Assembly (NCBI GenBank): GCA_963700305.1
Contig: CAVOXB010000026.1
Span: 62,001-126,000, forward strand
DNA length: 64,000 nt
Direction of reading: 5' to 3'
Origin: Desulfomonile sp963700305
GTDB lineage: Bacteria; Desulfobacterota; Desulfomonilia; Desulfomonilales; Desulfomonilaceae
Shown: positions 39,238 through 47,290 of the stretch, one piece after another
How the letters are laid out: the number at the start of each line of letters is the position of its first letter
Position numbering within the stretch: position 1 is the stretch's first letter
The notes under the pieces: model-generated
Databases searched by the model: none
What the model was told of the DNA's origin: nothing
The model's input: only the letters and a program-made list of their open reading frames with translations
Program-made: the position numbers and the translations under genes

Positions 39238-39516
39238 TCAATATGGCTCCGCTCTGGCCCAGGCGCCTCGTTCTTCCAGTTCTTTGTCCAGTTGCATGCC
39301 TGGTCTGGACGCAGCCATCATTTGAGAACCGTCTTGTTCCAGGATCAATCGCCACAAGGTAACCAGCCCACGCTCAGCAAGGCTCTTCATCGCCTGTTCC
39401 GCTTCTTCGAGCTCCGATGAGGAAGGAGCTCTGGGGTCCCGGACTACTCCGCGTGTGGCCACCCACCCAGGTCCAGTTATTCTCTCCATTATTATTTCTT
39501 CAATGTTCTTTTCCAC
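39238..39516 (-). CDS. Small hypothetical protein
   Basis: 92 aa from a GTG start with AAGGAG at 6-base spacing. Acidic N-terminus and helix-rich centre (SSELEEAEQAMKSLAERGLVTLWRL). No signal or membrane segment and no family recognised. The ribosome site is its best support. It ends 10 bases from repeat copy 2. Confidence 0.55.
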   Translation of the reverse strand: MEKNIEEIIMERITGPGWVATRGVVRDPRAPSSSELEEAEQAMKSLAERGLVTLWRLILEQDGSQMMAASRPGMQLDKELEERGAWARAEPY

Positions 39517-39759
39517 GCTTAACTCCTTGATAGCACAGGGCGCACATGCCGGATTTGGTCTTCCGCAAAAAAGACCGAATCATTCATCATGTAAATAGTC
39601 TCATATCAGCCTATGAAGAAAGAGTTTTTTCAGCCGAATGCTTTCATTTGTGCCAACGCATTATCAACTCATTGATTTCAGGGATGATCATAATTTTGTG
39701 TCTTAGGAAATTGATTCTTGAATCAGCGCGGCGACCGATCAATGGAAGGGAAGAATCTC

Positions 39760-39788
39760 TTGACACATGCAGCGTAGCACACTATCCT
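39760..39788 (+). promoter_or_regulatory. Sigma70-type promoter of the rnf operon
   Basis: TTGACA (39760-39765, perfect), 17-base spacer, TATCCT (39783-39788). It predicts a transcript start near 39795 and a leader of about 180 bases before rnfC. Confidence 0.65.
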
Positions 39789-39825
39789 ACTTTGCCGTAT
39801 CATAGCTCAGGGATATGGGACCAAA

Positions 39826-39934
39826 CGGCCCCCTGACACCGGAGGGCTGAAACCCTAAAAAATCGATGATGAGTCGATCTGCAGGCCGGACGCAAGGTGA
39901 ACGGCTGTCCCCCGGCAGCTCGCCAGAAACCTTG
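39826..39934 (+). ncRNA. Structured leader upstream of rnfC, candidate cis-regulatory RNA
   Basis: Nested pairings lie inside the predicted rnf transcript: CGGCC (39826-39830) with GGCCG (39884-39888) enclosing hairpins AGGG/CCCT (39843-39856) and ATCGA/TCGAT (39862-39878, loop TGATGAG), then CAAGGT (39893-39898) with ACCTTG (39929-39934) enclosing GCTG/CAGC. Purine-rich joints such as GGACG and GCCAGAAA lie between helices. I cannot assign it to a known riboswitch class. The arrangement of a junction followed by a closed hairpin about 40 bases before the start codon is typical of such elements. Confidence 0.45.
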
Positions 39935-39976
39935 TGGAGCGCCTCCACTCAATTTGACGCGCAATAAAGAGGAATC

Positions 39977-41296
39977 ATGGCAGGATCTACTTTCCCCAAA
40001 GGCGGGATACACCCCGAAGAACACAAGGAACTCACCGAACACCTGGCTATAGAAGAAATGCCGGTTCCGGACCAGGTAGTCCTTCCGCTGTCCATGCACT
40101 TCGGGGCGCCGGCAAAACCCGTCGTGAAGAAGAAGCAGGAAGTGCAAGAGGGTGACGTAATCGCCACTGTCGAAAAAGCCCTCGGAGCGACCATCCACAG
40201 CAGCGTAACCGGAACAGTGAAAGCCATCGAATCGCGGCCACACCCGACAATGGTCAGATGCGACGCGGTTATAATCGACCGAGATCCGTCCGCTGCCCCA
40301 CGCCAATATGCATCCGAAGATTGGACCAAAATCTCCAGAGAACAGCTCCTGGCGAGAGTAAAGGATGCCGGGATCGTGGGCCTCGGTGGGGCCGGATTTC
40401 CGACGCACGTGAAGCTTTCGCCACCGCCCACTGCGAAAATCGATAATCTAGTCCTCAACGGAGCCGAATGTGAGCCGTACCTCACCACTGACCACAGAAT
40501 CATGCTGGAACAGCCTGAAAAAGTGGTGGAAGGCACCAAAGTTCTCCTGCAAATACTCGGGATAAAGCAGGCGGTCATCGGAATAGAGCTGAACAAGCCG
40601 GACGCAATAAACGTCATGTCAAAGGCCGCGAAAAACTTGTCCGGTCGCGAAGCCGAGGTGCGGGTTCAAGGGATGACTGTGAAATATCCGCAGGGGTCGG
40701 AAAAGCAGCTCATCTATTCCTTGACAAGCCGATCGGTCCCAGGTGGCGGGCTTCCCTTTGACGTCGGCGTGATCGTACAGAATATCTCGACTACGTTAGC
40801 GGTATTTGAGGCTGCAACCATGCAGAAGCCGCTTTATGAGAAGATCGTGACCTTCTCCGGCCGGGCGATCAAGCGTCAAGCCAATCTAAAGGTCAAAGTG
40901 GGCACAGTTCTCTCCGATGTGGTGAACTACCTTGGAGGCACCGAGGATCTGCTTAAGATTGTTTCCGGCGGGCCCATGATGGGATTTGCCATCTCCAGTT
41001 TGGAAGTGCCGGTAACCAAGACGACCTCCGGCGTGCTTTTCTTGAACAGCACGGAGACCGATACGGAAGTCCACGGCCCATGTATCAACTGCGGCTGGTG
41101 TATTAAGGCCTGTCCTATGGGCTTGTCTCCGAAAGAAATGGGGATCTATGTTGAGGCGGGAAAAGGCCATTTGACCGAAAAATTCGGTGTATTCGATTGC
41201 TTCGAATGCGGGTGTTGCGCTTACGTCTGTCCTGCGAGACGCCCTATGGTACAGTTCGCCAGACTTGCAAAAATAGCGATCAAAAAACACGGTTAA
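39977..41296 (+). CDS. rnfC: Rnf complex subunit RnfC
   Basis: 439 aa. Peripheral subunit of the ferredoxin:NAD oxidoreductase, carrying the NADH/FMN site. Visible: FPKGGIHPEEHKE at the N-terminus, GLGGAGFPTHVKL (nucleotide-binding Gly-rich loop, about 135), LNGAECEPYLTTDHR (about 155), SVPGGGLPFDVGV (about 255), and two 4Fe-4S motifs CINCGWCIKACP (about 372) and CFECGCCAYVCP (about 411). AGAGGAATC precedes the ATG. First gene of an operon in the order C-D-G-E-A-B. Confidence 0.95.
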   Translation: MAGSTFPKGGIHPEEHKELTEHLAIEEMPVPDQVVLPLSMHFGAPAKPVVKKKQEVQEGDVIATVEKALGATIHSSVTGTVKAIESRPHPTMVRCDAVIIDRDPSAAPRQYASEDWTKISREQLLARVKDAGIVGLGGAGFPTHVKLSPPPTAKIDNLVLNGAECEPYLTTDHRIMLEQPEKVVEGTKVLLQILGIKQAVIGIELNKPDAINVMSKAAKNLSGREAEVRVQGMTVKYPQGSEKQLIYSLTSRSVPGGGLPFDVGVIVQNISTTLAVFEAATMQKPLYEKIVTFSGRAIKRQANLKVKVGTVLSDVVNYLGGTEDLLKIVSGGPMMGFAISSLEVPVTKTTSGVLFLNSTETDTEVHGPCINCGWCIKACPMGLSPKEMGIYVEAGKGHLTEKFGVFDCFECGCCAYVCPARRPMVQFARLAKIAIKKHG

Positions 41297-41435
41297 ACCA
41301 GGTCCGGTCATGCTGCTCCTCCTTCGAGTGAGTGAAGGGATCGGACTGTTTTCCCATCGCTGACGGATGTTTTGCTTCTGTTCGGCGTTTTTGGGCATGC
41401 CATTGTATTTCAGTAATTCCGGCGTACCCGTTGTT

Positions 41436-41456
41436 CGAGAGGCACAAGACCTCTCG
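41436..41456. other. Hairpin in the rnfC-rnfD spacer
   Basis: The 243-base rnfC-rnfD gap is long for an operon. It holds CGAGAGG-CACAAGA-CCTCTCG, a perfect 7-bp hairpin with a 7-base loop. It may affect mRNA processing or differential expression of rnfC; there is no T tract, so it is not an obvious terminator. No gene is seen in the gap. Confidence 0.4.
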
Positions 41457-41539
41457 TTACCTTAGGCCGGCACTCTCTTATAGTTGCCGAGAGGCGATAT
41501 TGCCCGGCTTGACTGTAGCGGCTACGTCCGGGGGAGGAT

Positions 41540-42610
41540 ATGACAATCGAAACGCTAGATCAAAAAAATCCGACAATGGAACCCCAATGGGCTGTTTCGG
41601 TTTCTCCTCACATAAGAATGGGGAAGACCACGTCGGGCATTATGTGGACGGTAACAGCTTCATTGATTCCGGCCATGTTGTTGTCCGTCTATGTGTTCGG
41701 CCTGAGGGGATTGTTGATCACGCTGGTCAGCATGATCTCGTGCATGGTGGTTGAGGCGATTTCACAAAAAGCGTTGAATAGGCCGGTTTCGGTAAGCGAC
41801 GGCAGCGCCGCCCTGACCGGTATTCTCATGGCTTTTGTGATCCCGCCTGGAGTCCCTTACTGGCTGCCGATAGTAGGGGCTGTTGCCGCCATTTTCATCA
41901 ACAAGGAACTTATGGGCGGTCTTGGGTTCAACATCTGGAATCCTGCGCTGGTGGGAAGGGCGCTTTTAATGGCCGCTTTTCCGGTGTACATGACCGCAGC
42001 GTGGATACCGCCCATTGACTGGTCCAAATCCGCCCTCGATGTGTACGTCGGCGGTGGCCTGGACGCTGTTTCTACGGCTACGCCGCTTGCAGTATTGAAG
42101 CAGTATGGCTTATCTGCTCTTACCCAACAATTCGGCGATCTTACGACCATTTACCAGAACTTTTTCATCGGAATAAAACCTGGTTGCATCGGTGAGACAT
42201 CAGGCCTCTTGATTCTTGCCGGCGGGCTATTCCTGATGATCCGGGGCATAATCACCTGGCACATACCGGTCTCGACAATAGCCACGGTGGCGGTCTTGTC
42301 CTGGATATTCGGCGGAGAAACCTGGTTTTCCGGTCAACCTCTGGTTCACGTGCTCTCCGGCGGATTGATGCTGGGAGCCTTCTATATGGCCACCGATTAT
42401 GTAACATCGCCCACGGAGAAGACTGCTCAGATAGTCTTCGGTATCGGAGTGGGGGCGCTGACTTTGCTCATACGCCTCAAGGGCGGTTATCCTGAAGGAG
42501 TGGCTTATTCCATCCTGCTTATGAACTGCCTAACCCCGAGCCTCGAAGAATGGTTCAGACCCACACGGTTTGCACTTCCCAAACAGGCCCCGGTAGCAGC
42601 TACAAAGTAG
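41540..42610 (+). CDS. rnfD: Rnf complex membrane subunit RnfD
   Basis: 356 aa with about nine to ten membrane helices. The covalent FMN-threonine motif S-T-A-T at residues 178-181 (DAVSTATPL) is present, along with family motifs GLGFNIWNPALVGRA (about 127) and YMATDYVTSPT (about 283). The ribosome site GGGGGAGG lies close to the ATG. Confidence 0.95.
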   Translation: MTIETLDQKNPTMEPQWAVSVSPHIRMGKTTSGIMWTVTASLIPAMLLSVYVFGLRGLLITLVSMISCMVVEAISQKALNRPVSVSDGSAALTGILMAFVIPPGVPYWLPIVGAVAAIFINKELMGGLGFNIWNPALVGRALLMAAFPVYMTAAWIPPIDWSKSALDVYVGGGLDAVSTATPLAVLKQYGLSALTQQFGDLTTIYQNFFIGIKPGCIGETSGLLILAGGLFLMIRGIITWHIPVSTIATVAVLSWIFGGETWFSGQPLVHVLSGGLMLGAFYMATDYVTSPTEKTAQIVFGIGVGALTLLIRLKGGYPEGVAYSILLMNCLTPSLEEWFRPTRFALPKQAPVAATK

Positions 42611-42635
42611 GCGGTGGGGAGGAAAAGAGGCTTCC

Positions 42636-43532
42636 ATGAAAGAACTTATAAAGATCACAGCCAGTTTGACTGGAATATGTGTGGCTGCCGCACTGATACT
42701 AGGGGCGGTTTTCGCCAAGACTGAAAACGTCCGCAAAGAAGTCCAAGAAAAAATCAAAGAAGAGACAATACAAGGTCTGCTCGGTTACGGGCACGGCAAA
42801 AAGGCTCCGGAAGATCTGAAGATCTTTCAGGTGCAAAGGTATGTAATACGCGAACCGCAGGCTACGTTGCTCGGCTACTTGGTTCCTTTGAAAGACAAGG
42901 GCTACGCTCTGGTTACGGTGGACCTGGCTGGTAAACCGCTGAAGGCCATTGCTATGAAGGCGGACGCCGCCAAGATTGCCGATGCAGGTTCGCGAGATGC
43001 CGCTGTTAAAGAGGCCTTGCCAAAGGACGCCAATGCCACGTACGCGGACACCGTTTACATCGCGAATCTCGGAGACAAAAGGGTCGGTTATGTGGTCCCC
43101 GGCGTGACTCAAGGCTTCAAGACTTTCGTCAATCTTATGGTGTCCCTGAATCCGGACTTCACGATCACCGGCATCGAGATTACCAAATCCGAAGAGGACC
43201 CCGGCCTTGGTGATGAAATCAAACGCGATTACTTCAAAAATCAGTTCAAGGGAAAGACACTCGAAATTATGAAGAACCTGAAGGTTGTAAAAGAACCTCT
43301 GCCTACTGACTACCTCGTTGCCCTCGATCCTTTGAAAAGCAAAGCAACCGCAGAGCAAATCGGTCAGATCAGGGAAAAACACCTGAAAGACGACATTTAC
43401 GCTCTGACCGGCGCGACCATATCCACGAGGGCTGTGACCAACGGTGTAAAAGAAACTGTAAGAAAATTCGTGTACCGGTTCGGCATTCTTGCTGATGTGA
43501 TGAAGCAAGAAAACGTTCAGGCTGCATTTTAG
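42636..43532 (+). CDS. rnfG: Rnf complex flavoprotein RnfG
   Basis: 298 aa. One N-terminal membrane helix (LTGICVAAALILGAVFA) and a periplasmic FMN-binding domain. The covalent-flavin motif is ALTGATISTRAVTNGV (about 262-277), with the acceptor Thr in the T-G-A-T-x-x-T arrangement. GITKSEEDPGLGDEI-like spacing (IEITKSEEDPGLGDEI) is present. AAGAGG precedes the ATG. Confidence 0.93.
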   Translation: MKELIKITASLTGICVAAALILGAVFAKTENVRKEVQEKIKEETIQGLLGYGHGKKAPEDLKIFQVQRYVIREPQATLLGYLVPLKDKGYALVTVDLAGKPLKAIAMKADAAKIADAGSRDAAVKEALPKDANATYADTVYIANLGDKRVGYVVPGVTQGFKTFVNLMVSLNPDFTITGIEITKSEEDPGLGDEIKRDYFKNQFKGKTLEIMKNLKVVKEPLPTDYLVALDPLKSKATAEQIGQIREKHLKDDIYALTGATISTRAVTNGVKETVRKFVYRFGILADVMKQENVQAAF

Positions 43533-43544
43533 GGGAGGTCTAAG

Positions 43545-44274
43545 GTGAACAGGAACGTAACGCTCTTATGGAACGGGCTCATCCCTGAGAACCCGATCTT
43601 CCGTCTGGCCTTGAGCTTGTGCCCCGCTGTGGCGGTGACCACTTCCGTAAAGAACGGGTGGTATTTGGGACTAGCTGTTATATTCGTGCAGGTGCTTTCG
43701 AGTTGCACTGTCTCGATTTTCAAGTCGCTGATTCATCCTCGTATCAGAATACCGGCGTACGTCATAGTGATCGCACTGTGGGTAAGCGTGATAGACATGG
43801 TTCTGTCGGCTTATGATCCCCATACTTACGAGAAAATTGAACTTTTCATCAAGCTCATAGTGGTGTTCGCCATCATCATTTCACGACTGGAGCTATTTGC
43901 CTCCAAAGAGCCCCTGGTCCCTTCATTCTTTGACGGACTTGGGATGGGTATAGGGTTTACCTTCGGGCTTTGTCTCGTAAGTGCGATCCGTGAGTTTCTT
44001 CGGGGTTGGCCAGCTTTACGGTCATGACATTGTCGATCTCAAATTTCTGGTAATGATTTTGCCGGCTGGCGGCTTTTTTGTGATCGGATTTGTCATGGCC
44101 ACGTTCAACTGGCTCGATACAAGATCACGGGCAAGATCCCGGCATCAGGAGGAGGCCATTGATGAATATCTGCAGATTTGCCATGAAGGCCGCCTGGGTT
44201 TTCCTGTTTTTGCTTGTGATCGCGTCGCCGGTGTTAGCGGAGACCCCGGGATCAGGAACCTTCAAGAAAGATAA
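43545..44274 (+). CDS. rnfE: Rnf complex membrane subunit RnfE, frameshifted
   Basis: The GTG start follows GGGAGG. The first frame (NVTLLWNGLIPENPIFRLALSLCPAVAV..., FDGLGMGIGFTFGLCLVSAIREFL) stops at 44027. The conserved continuation GVGQLYGHDIVDLKFLVMILPAGGF lies in the next frame, joined by dropping one base at about 43998-44001. That frame runs to 44274 and overlaps rnfA by 113 bases. A TGA overlapping the rnfA start at 44160-44162 would be a more natural end and would need further indels, so the C-terminus is unsettled. Confidence 0.85.
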
Positions 44275-45115
44275 AGAAATAGAAATCAACTTCGGAGTCC
44301 CGGTTGATGAGAGCTGGGCGAAAAACACCAACAACTACTCGGTTTTCGAGAAATCTGATCCTGATATAAAGATCCCGGTGGAATCTGTCGAGCTGGACCC
44401 GAGAAGGGTGACGGCCGGACTGAAATTCAAACAGAGCCTGAATCTGTCCAGCGAGCATGTTGTCGAGGCCAAAGACGTGTCTTCTGAAGGCAAGGTCCTG
44501 GGCACCAGGGAATTCTCTGTTAAGAAAGGTCAGTTCCAGATTCTTTTTGGGCTGTTGCTCGCAGCTATGTTGATCGAAAACTTCGTTTTTACGAAGTACC
44601 TTGGACTTTGCATATTCTTCGGTGTTTCCCAGAAGAAGGACACCGCAATTGGCATGGGAATCACATTTACGTTGGTCATGGTGTTGAGCGCAATCATCAG
44701 TTGGGCCTTGTACACTTATGTATTGAAAGCACTGCACCTGGATTTCCTGAAAATCATTGTGTTCATCGGAACTGTCGCTATTTTCGTGCAGGCAGTGGAC
44801 ACCATGCTGCGAAAGGTGAATCCCTATCTATTCAAGAAACTGGGCGTGTACCTGGTCCTGATCACAACCAACTGTATTATTCTTGCGGTTCCTTTGCTCA
44901 ACACGGACAGAAATTACGGTCCTTTCGAGAGCCTCATCTTTGCTCTTGGCGCGGGCGTCGGTTTCGCTATTGCCATGTTCTTGATGGCTTCTGTTCGTGA
45001 GAAGCTGGAGTTGGCGCGAGTTCCGGCCACATTCAAAGGGCTTCCCATTGCGTTCGTCGTGACTGGACTCTTTGCTTTGGCTTTTCTCGGTTTTTCCGGT
45101 CTGTCGATTTTCTAG
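44162..45115 (+). CDS. rnfA: RnfA with an extra N-terminal signal peptide and periplasmic Ig-like domain
   Basis: 317 aa against about 190 for ordinary RnfA. Residues 1-26 form a signal peptide (AAWVFLFLLVIASPVLA). Residues about 27-128 form a beta-rich domain (KDKEIEINFGVPVDESWAKN, NYSVFEKS, VESVELDPRRVTAGLKF) of bacterial Ig/SbsA-like style. From about 129 a complete six-helix RnfA follows (LIENFVFTKYLGLCIFFGVS, TTNCIILAVPLL, MASVREKLELA). RnfA homologues are known to have an outside N-terminus, which fits. GGAGGAGG lies 6 bases before the ATG. Confidence 0.88.
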   Translation: MNICRFAMKAAWVFLFLLVIASPVLAETPGSGTFKKDKEIEINFGVPVDESWAKNTNNYSVFEKSDPDIKIPVESVELDPRRVTAGLKFKQSLNLSSEHVVEAKDVSSEGKVLGTREFSVKKGQFQILFGLLLAAMLIENFVFTKYLGLCIFFGVSQKKDTAIGMGITFTLVMVLSAIISWALYTYVLKALHLDFLKIIVFIGTVAIFVQAVDTMLRKVNPYLFKKLGVYLVLITTNCIILAVPLLNTDRNYGPFESLIFALGAGVGFAIAMFLMASVREKLELARVPATFKGLPIAFVVTGLFALAFLGFSGLSIF

Positions 45116-45264
45116 CGGGCCGAGTAGTTGGTCCCGTTGATTCTTGAGACTCGAAAGGCTATTATACATTAACGAGTTCCTGAGAAATCAGCGCAACCTA
45201 TACTGTTCAAACAGAAAAATAAACATCGCTGCGGTAGAACTCCGCTGCGTGTGAGGTGCTACTT

Positions 45265-46191
45265 ATGGAGAATGTCTGGAATATAGCGGTCTGGGGAATT
45301 GCATTCTTTGCCATCTTTGGTGTTGTCTGCGGAGTGGCTTTGGCTTATGCCGCGCAGCGTTTCGCGGTGAAAGTCGATCCCAAGATAGAGGCGGTGAGGG
45401 CGTGTTTGCCTGGCGCTAATTGCGGTGCGTGCGGATTCGCCGGATGCGAGAGCTATGCTGAGGCCGTTGTAAATGATCCTGCCTGCCCCACGGGAAAGTG
45501 TGCACCTGGCAAACAGGATGTCGCTGAAAAAGTCGCTGCAATAACAGGCAAGGCCGCTGGTGCTGCAAGTTCTGTGATTTCCTTTCTCCGTTGTTCCAGG
45601 AACGATGGAGAGGTAAAGAAGAAACACGCCTACGTCGGATTCGATACCTGCCAGGCTGCGTCAATAGCGTTCGGCGGTCCGTACGAGTGCGATTTCGCGT
45701 GCGTTGGATATGGTGACTGCGAGGCTGCCTGTCCGTTCCATGCCATACACATGAAAGACGGAATGCCCGTTATCGATCCGGAAGCCTGCACTGGTTGCGG
45801 AGTCTGCATTAAAACCTGTCCCAAGATGGTATTGCAGATGCTTCCCAAGGACGCAGTTGCATACGTGCCTTGTTCCAGCAAGGATTCCGGAAAGGCCGTC
45901 ACGAACGTGTGCAATGCTGGCTGCATCCATTGTGGTGCGTGCACTCGCAAGGCCAAGGACGTGGTCAACATGGTCAACGACAAGATAGAGATCGACTACG
46001 AGAAATTTGACGAAGACATGGCCAAAGCATGTGTTGGCGCGTGCAACCGCCAGTTCATATTCCGGTACACAGATCCTGCACGTCAGGCCAAGGCTGTTGA
46101 AGAGATAAGGGCCGAACAGGCCGCAAAGAAAGCAGCAGCTGCCAAGAAAGCCAAAGAAGAAGGCGAAGCCAAGCAAGCGGCTGAAGCCTGA
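45265..46191 (+). CDS. rnfB: Rnf complex iron-sulfur subunit RnfB
   Basis: 308 aa. An N-terminal membrane helix is followed by the Fe-S domain with ACLPGANCGACGFAGCESYA (about 47-66), then ferredoxin motifs YECDFACVGYGDCEAACP and CTGCGVCIKTCP (about 150-195). A third motif, CNAGCIHCGACTRKAKDVV (about 218-236), ends in Ala where the fourth Cys of CxxCxxCxxxC is expected. The C-terminal tail is Ala/Lys-rich. It is the electron-entry subunit that takes electrons from ferredoxin. ATG 45265 is preferred over GTG 45256 because of GAGG spacing. Confidence 0.93.
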   Translation: MENVWNIAVWGIAFFAIFGVVCGVALAYAAQRFAVKVDPKIEAVRACLPGANCGACGFAGCESYAEAVVNDPACPTGKCAPGKQDVAEKVAAITGKAAGAASSVISFLRCSRNDGEVKKKHAYVGFDTCQAASIAFGGPYECDFACVGYGDCEAACPFHAIHMKDGMPVIDPEACTGCGVCIKTCPKMVLQMLPKDAVAYVPCSSKDSGKAVTNVCNAGCIHCGACTRKAKDVVNMVNDKIEIDYEKFDEDMAKACVGACNRQFIFRYTDPARQAKAVEEIRAEQAAKKAAAAKKAKEEGEAKQAAEA

Positions 46192-46200
46192 TACAAAAAA

Positions 46201-46242
46201 TTCTCCGGGAGAACGCCTTTGAAATGTGCGTATCCCGGAGAA
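46201..46242 (+). terminator. Terminator of the rnf operon
   Basis: Perfect 10-bp stem TTCTCCGGGA (46201-46210) with TCCCGGAGAA (46233-46242), 22-base loop, 10 bases after the rnfB stop. No long T run. Confidence 0.55.
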
Positions 46243-46267
46243 ATCCTGACCAATACTCTCCATTTTT

Positions 46268-47140
46268 TTGAGCTGCCATATCTTGTTTCCCATCCGATTT
46301 GAAGCGGCTTTCGAGAAATTCAAGCTCCCCTGTCGACCGGCACTACGATTGGAACTGAATGGATGGGAACAAGCAAAACCATATTTAAGCAAACCATATT
46401 ATAGAATCGTAAGACCTGCACATGATGGCTTGGAAACCGTTTATTCTAATGTGATACATGGTCCTTATGTTAGAGACGCTAGGTACGCTCCGGATCGTCA
46501 AGAGCTATGGCGTGCGTACAAGCTCATCGAGAAAGACCTTCTTCGGCTTTTCGAATACATTGAGCCCAGAGATGACAATATTGCAGTTTATTCTCATAGG
46601 ACTTATGAGTTGCTCTTGAGGGCTTCGACAGAGTTTGAGACGAACTGCAAGCGCATACTAGAGGTTAACGGCTATTCAAAAAGAGGTGATCTCAATATAA
46701 GAGAGGACTATTCCAGGATAAATAGATCTTCCAGGCTAGCCGAATACTCGGTATCACTCGTGGAGTGGTACCCCGAACCGATTGTCTTGAAGCCCTTCAA
46801 CGAATGGTCGCGTGGATACCGACCATTAACATGGTACAGATCATACAACGACGTCAAGCATGACAGAAATTCTAATTTCAGGCGGGCCTCTTTGGATAAC
46901 GTTCTGAACGCTATTGCTGGCTTGTATGTAGTTTTGTTTTCACAATTTTGTTGTCATAAGCGCCAGGATGAGACTGAGCATAGATACGAAATACGTGATG
47001 ATCAACATATCATTTGGGCGACAGAAGACATCTTTGAAGTAATGCCACCACTTACTTGGACCGATAATGAATTATACGGTTTTTACGATCCAGACACCTT
47101 AGCAGATGATCCCTGTCCTTTCGCTAAATTTCCATTCTGA
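46268..47140 (+). CDS. Unknown protein, HEPN-like
   Basis: About 290 aa. No ATG or GTG is near the N-terminus; TTG 46268 is the first possible start, so it is uncertain. The protein is all-helical in the centre (TYELLLRASTEFETNCKRIL) and has RSYNDVKHDRNSNF (about 198), an R-x6-H motif with polar residues, followed by a helix (LDNVLNAIAGLYVVLF). This is the style of HEPN ribonuclease-like domains; the assignment is inference. The region is more AT-rich than its flanks and has its own terminator, so it may be acquired. Confidence 0.6.
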   Translation: MSCHILFPIRFEAAFEKFKLPCRPALRLELNGWEQAKPYLSKPYYRIVRPAHDGLETVYSNVIHGPYVRDARYAPDRQELWRAYKLIEKDLLRLFEYIEPRDDNIAVYSHRTYELLLRASTEFETNCKRILEVNGYSKRGDLNIREDYSRINRSSRLAEYSVSLVEWYPEPIVLKPFNEWSRGYRPLTWYRSYNDVKHDRNSNFRRASLDNVLNAIAGLYVVLFSQFCCHKRQDETEHRYEIRDDQHIIWATEDIFEVMPPLTWTDNELYGFYDPDTLADDPCPFAKFPF

Positions 47141-47243
47141 TCAGAAGAATCGGGTCGCAGAGAAACCAGTCTGGATGAGGTTCCGTGCTTGACTTTCGAC
47201 TGATGCCGGGTTGAAGAGAAATGTCTGAGTGAGGTAACATGGG

Positions 47244-47280
47244 GGAGTGCGAGTAGAATTTGACTCGCACTCCATTTTTT
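47244..47280 (+). terminator. Rho-independent terminator
   Basis: Perfect 11-bp stem GGAGTGCGAGT/ACTCGCACTCC (47244-47254 and 47263-47273) followed by ATTTTTT. It ends the 46268-47140 gene and separates it from the convergent beta-oxidation operon. Confidence 0.85.
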
Positions 47281-47290
47281 GGCACCCTAG

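Noticed and set aside
39826..39934. Hammerhead ribozyme or TPP/c-di-GMP riboswitch in the rnf leader
   Set aside because: TGATGAG and GACGCAAG superficially resemble parts of such motifs, but the required core sequences and helices do not follow.
41436..41456. Rho-independent terminator between rnfC and rnfD
   Set aside because: A hairpin exists but no T tract follows, and the downstream genes clearly belong to the same complex.
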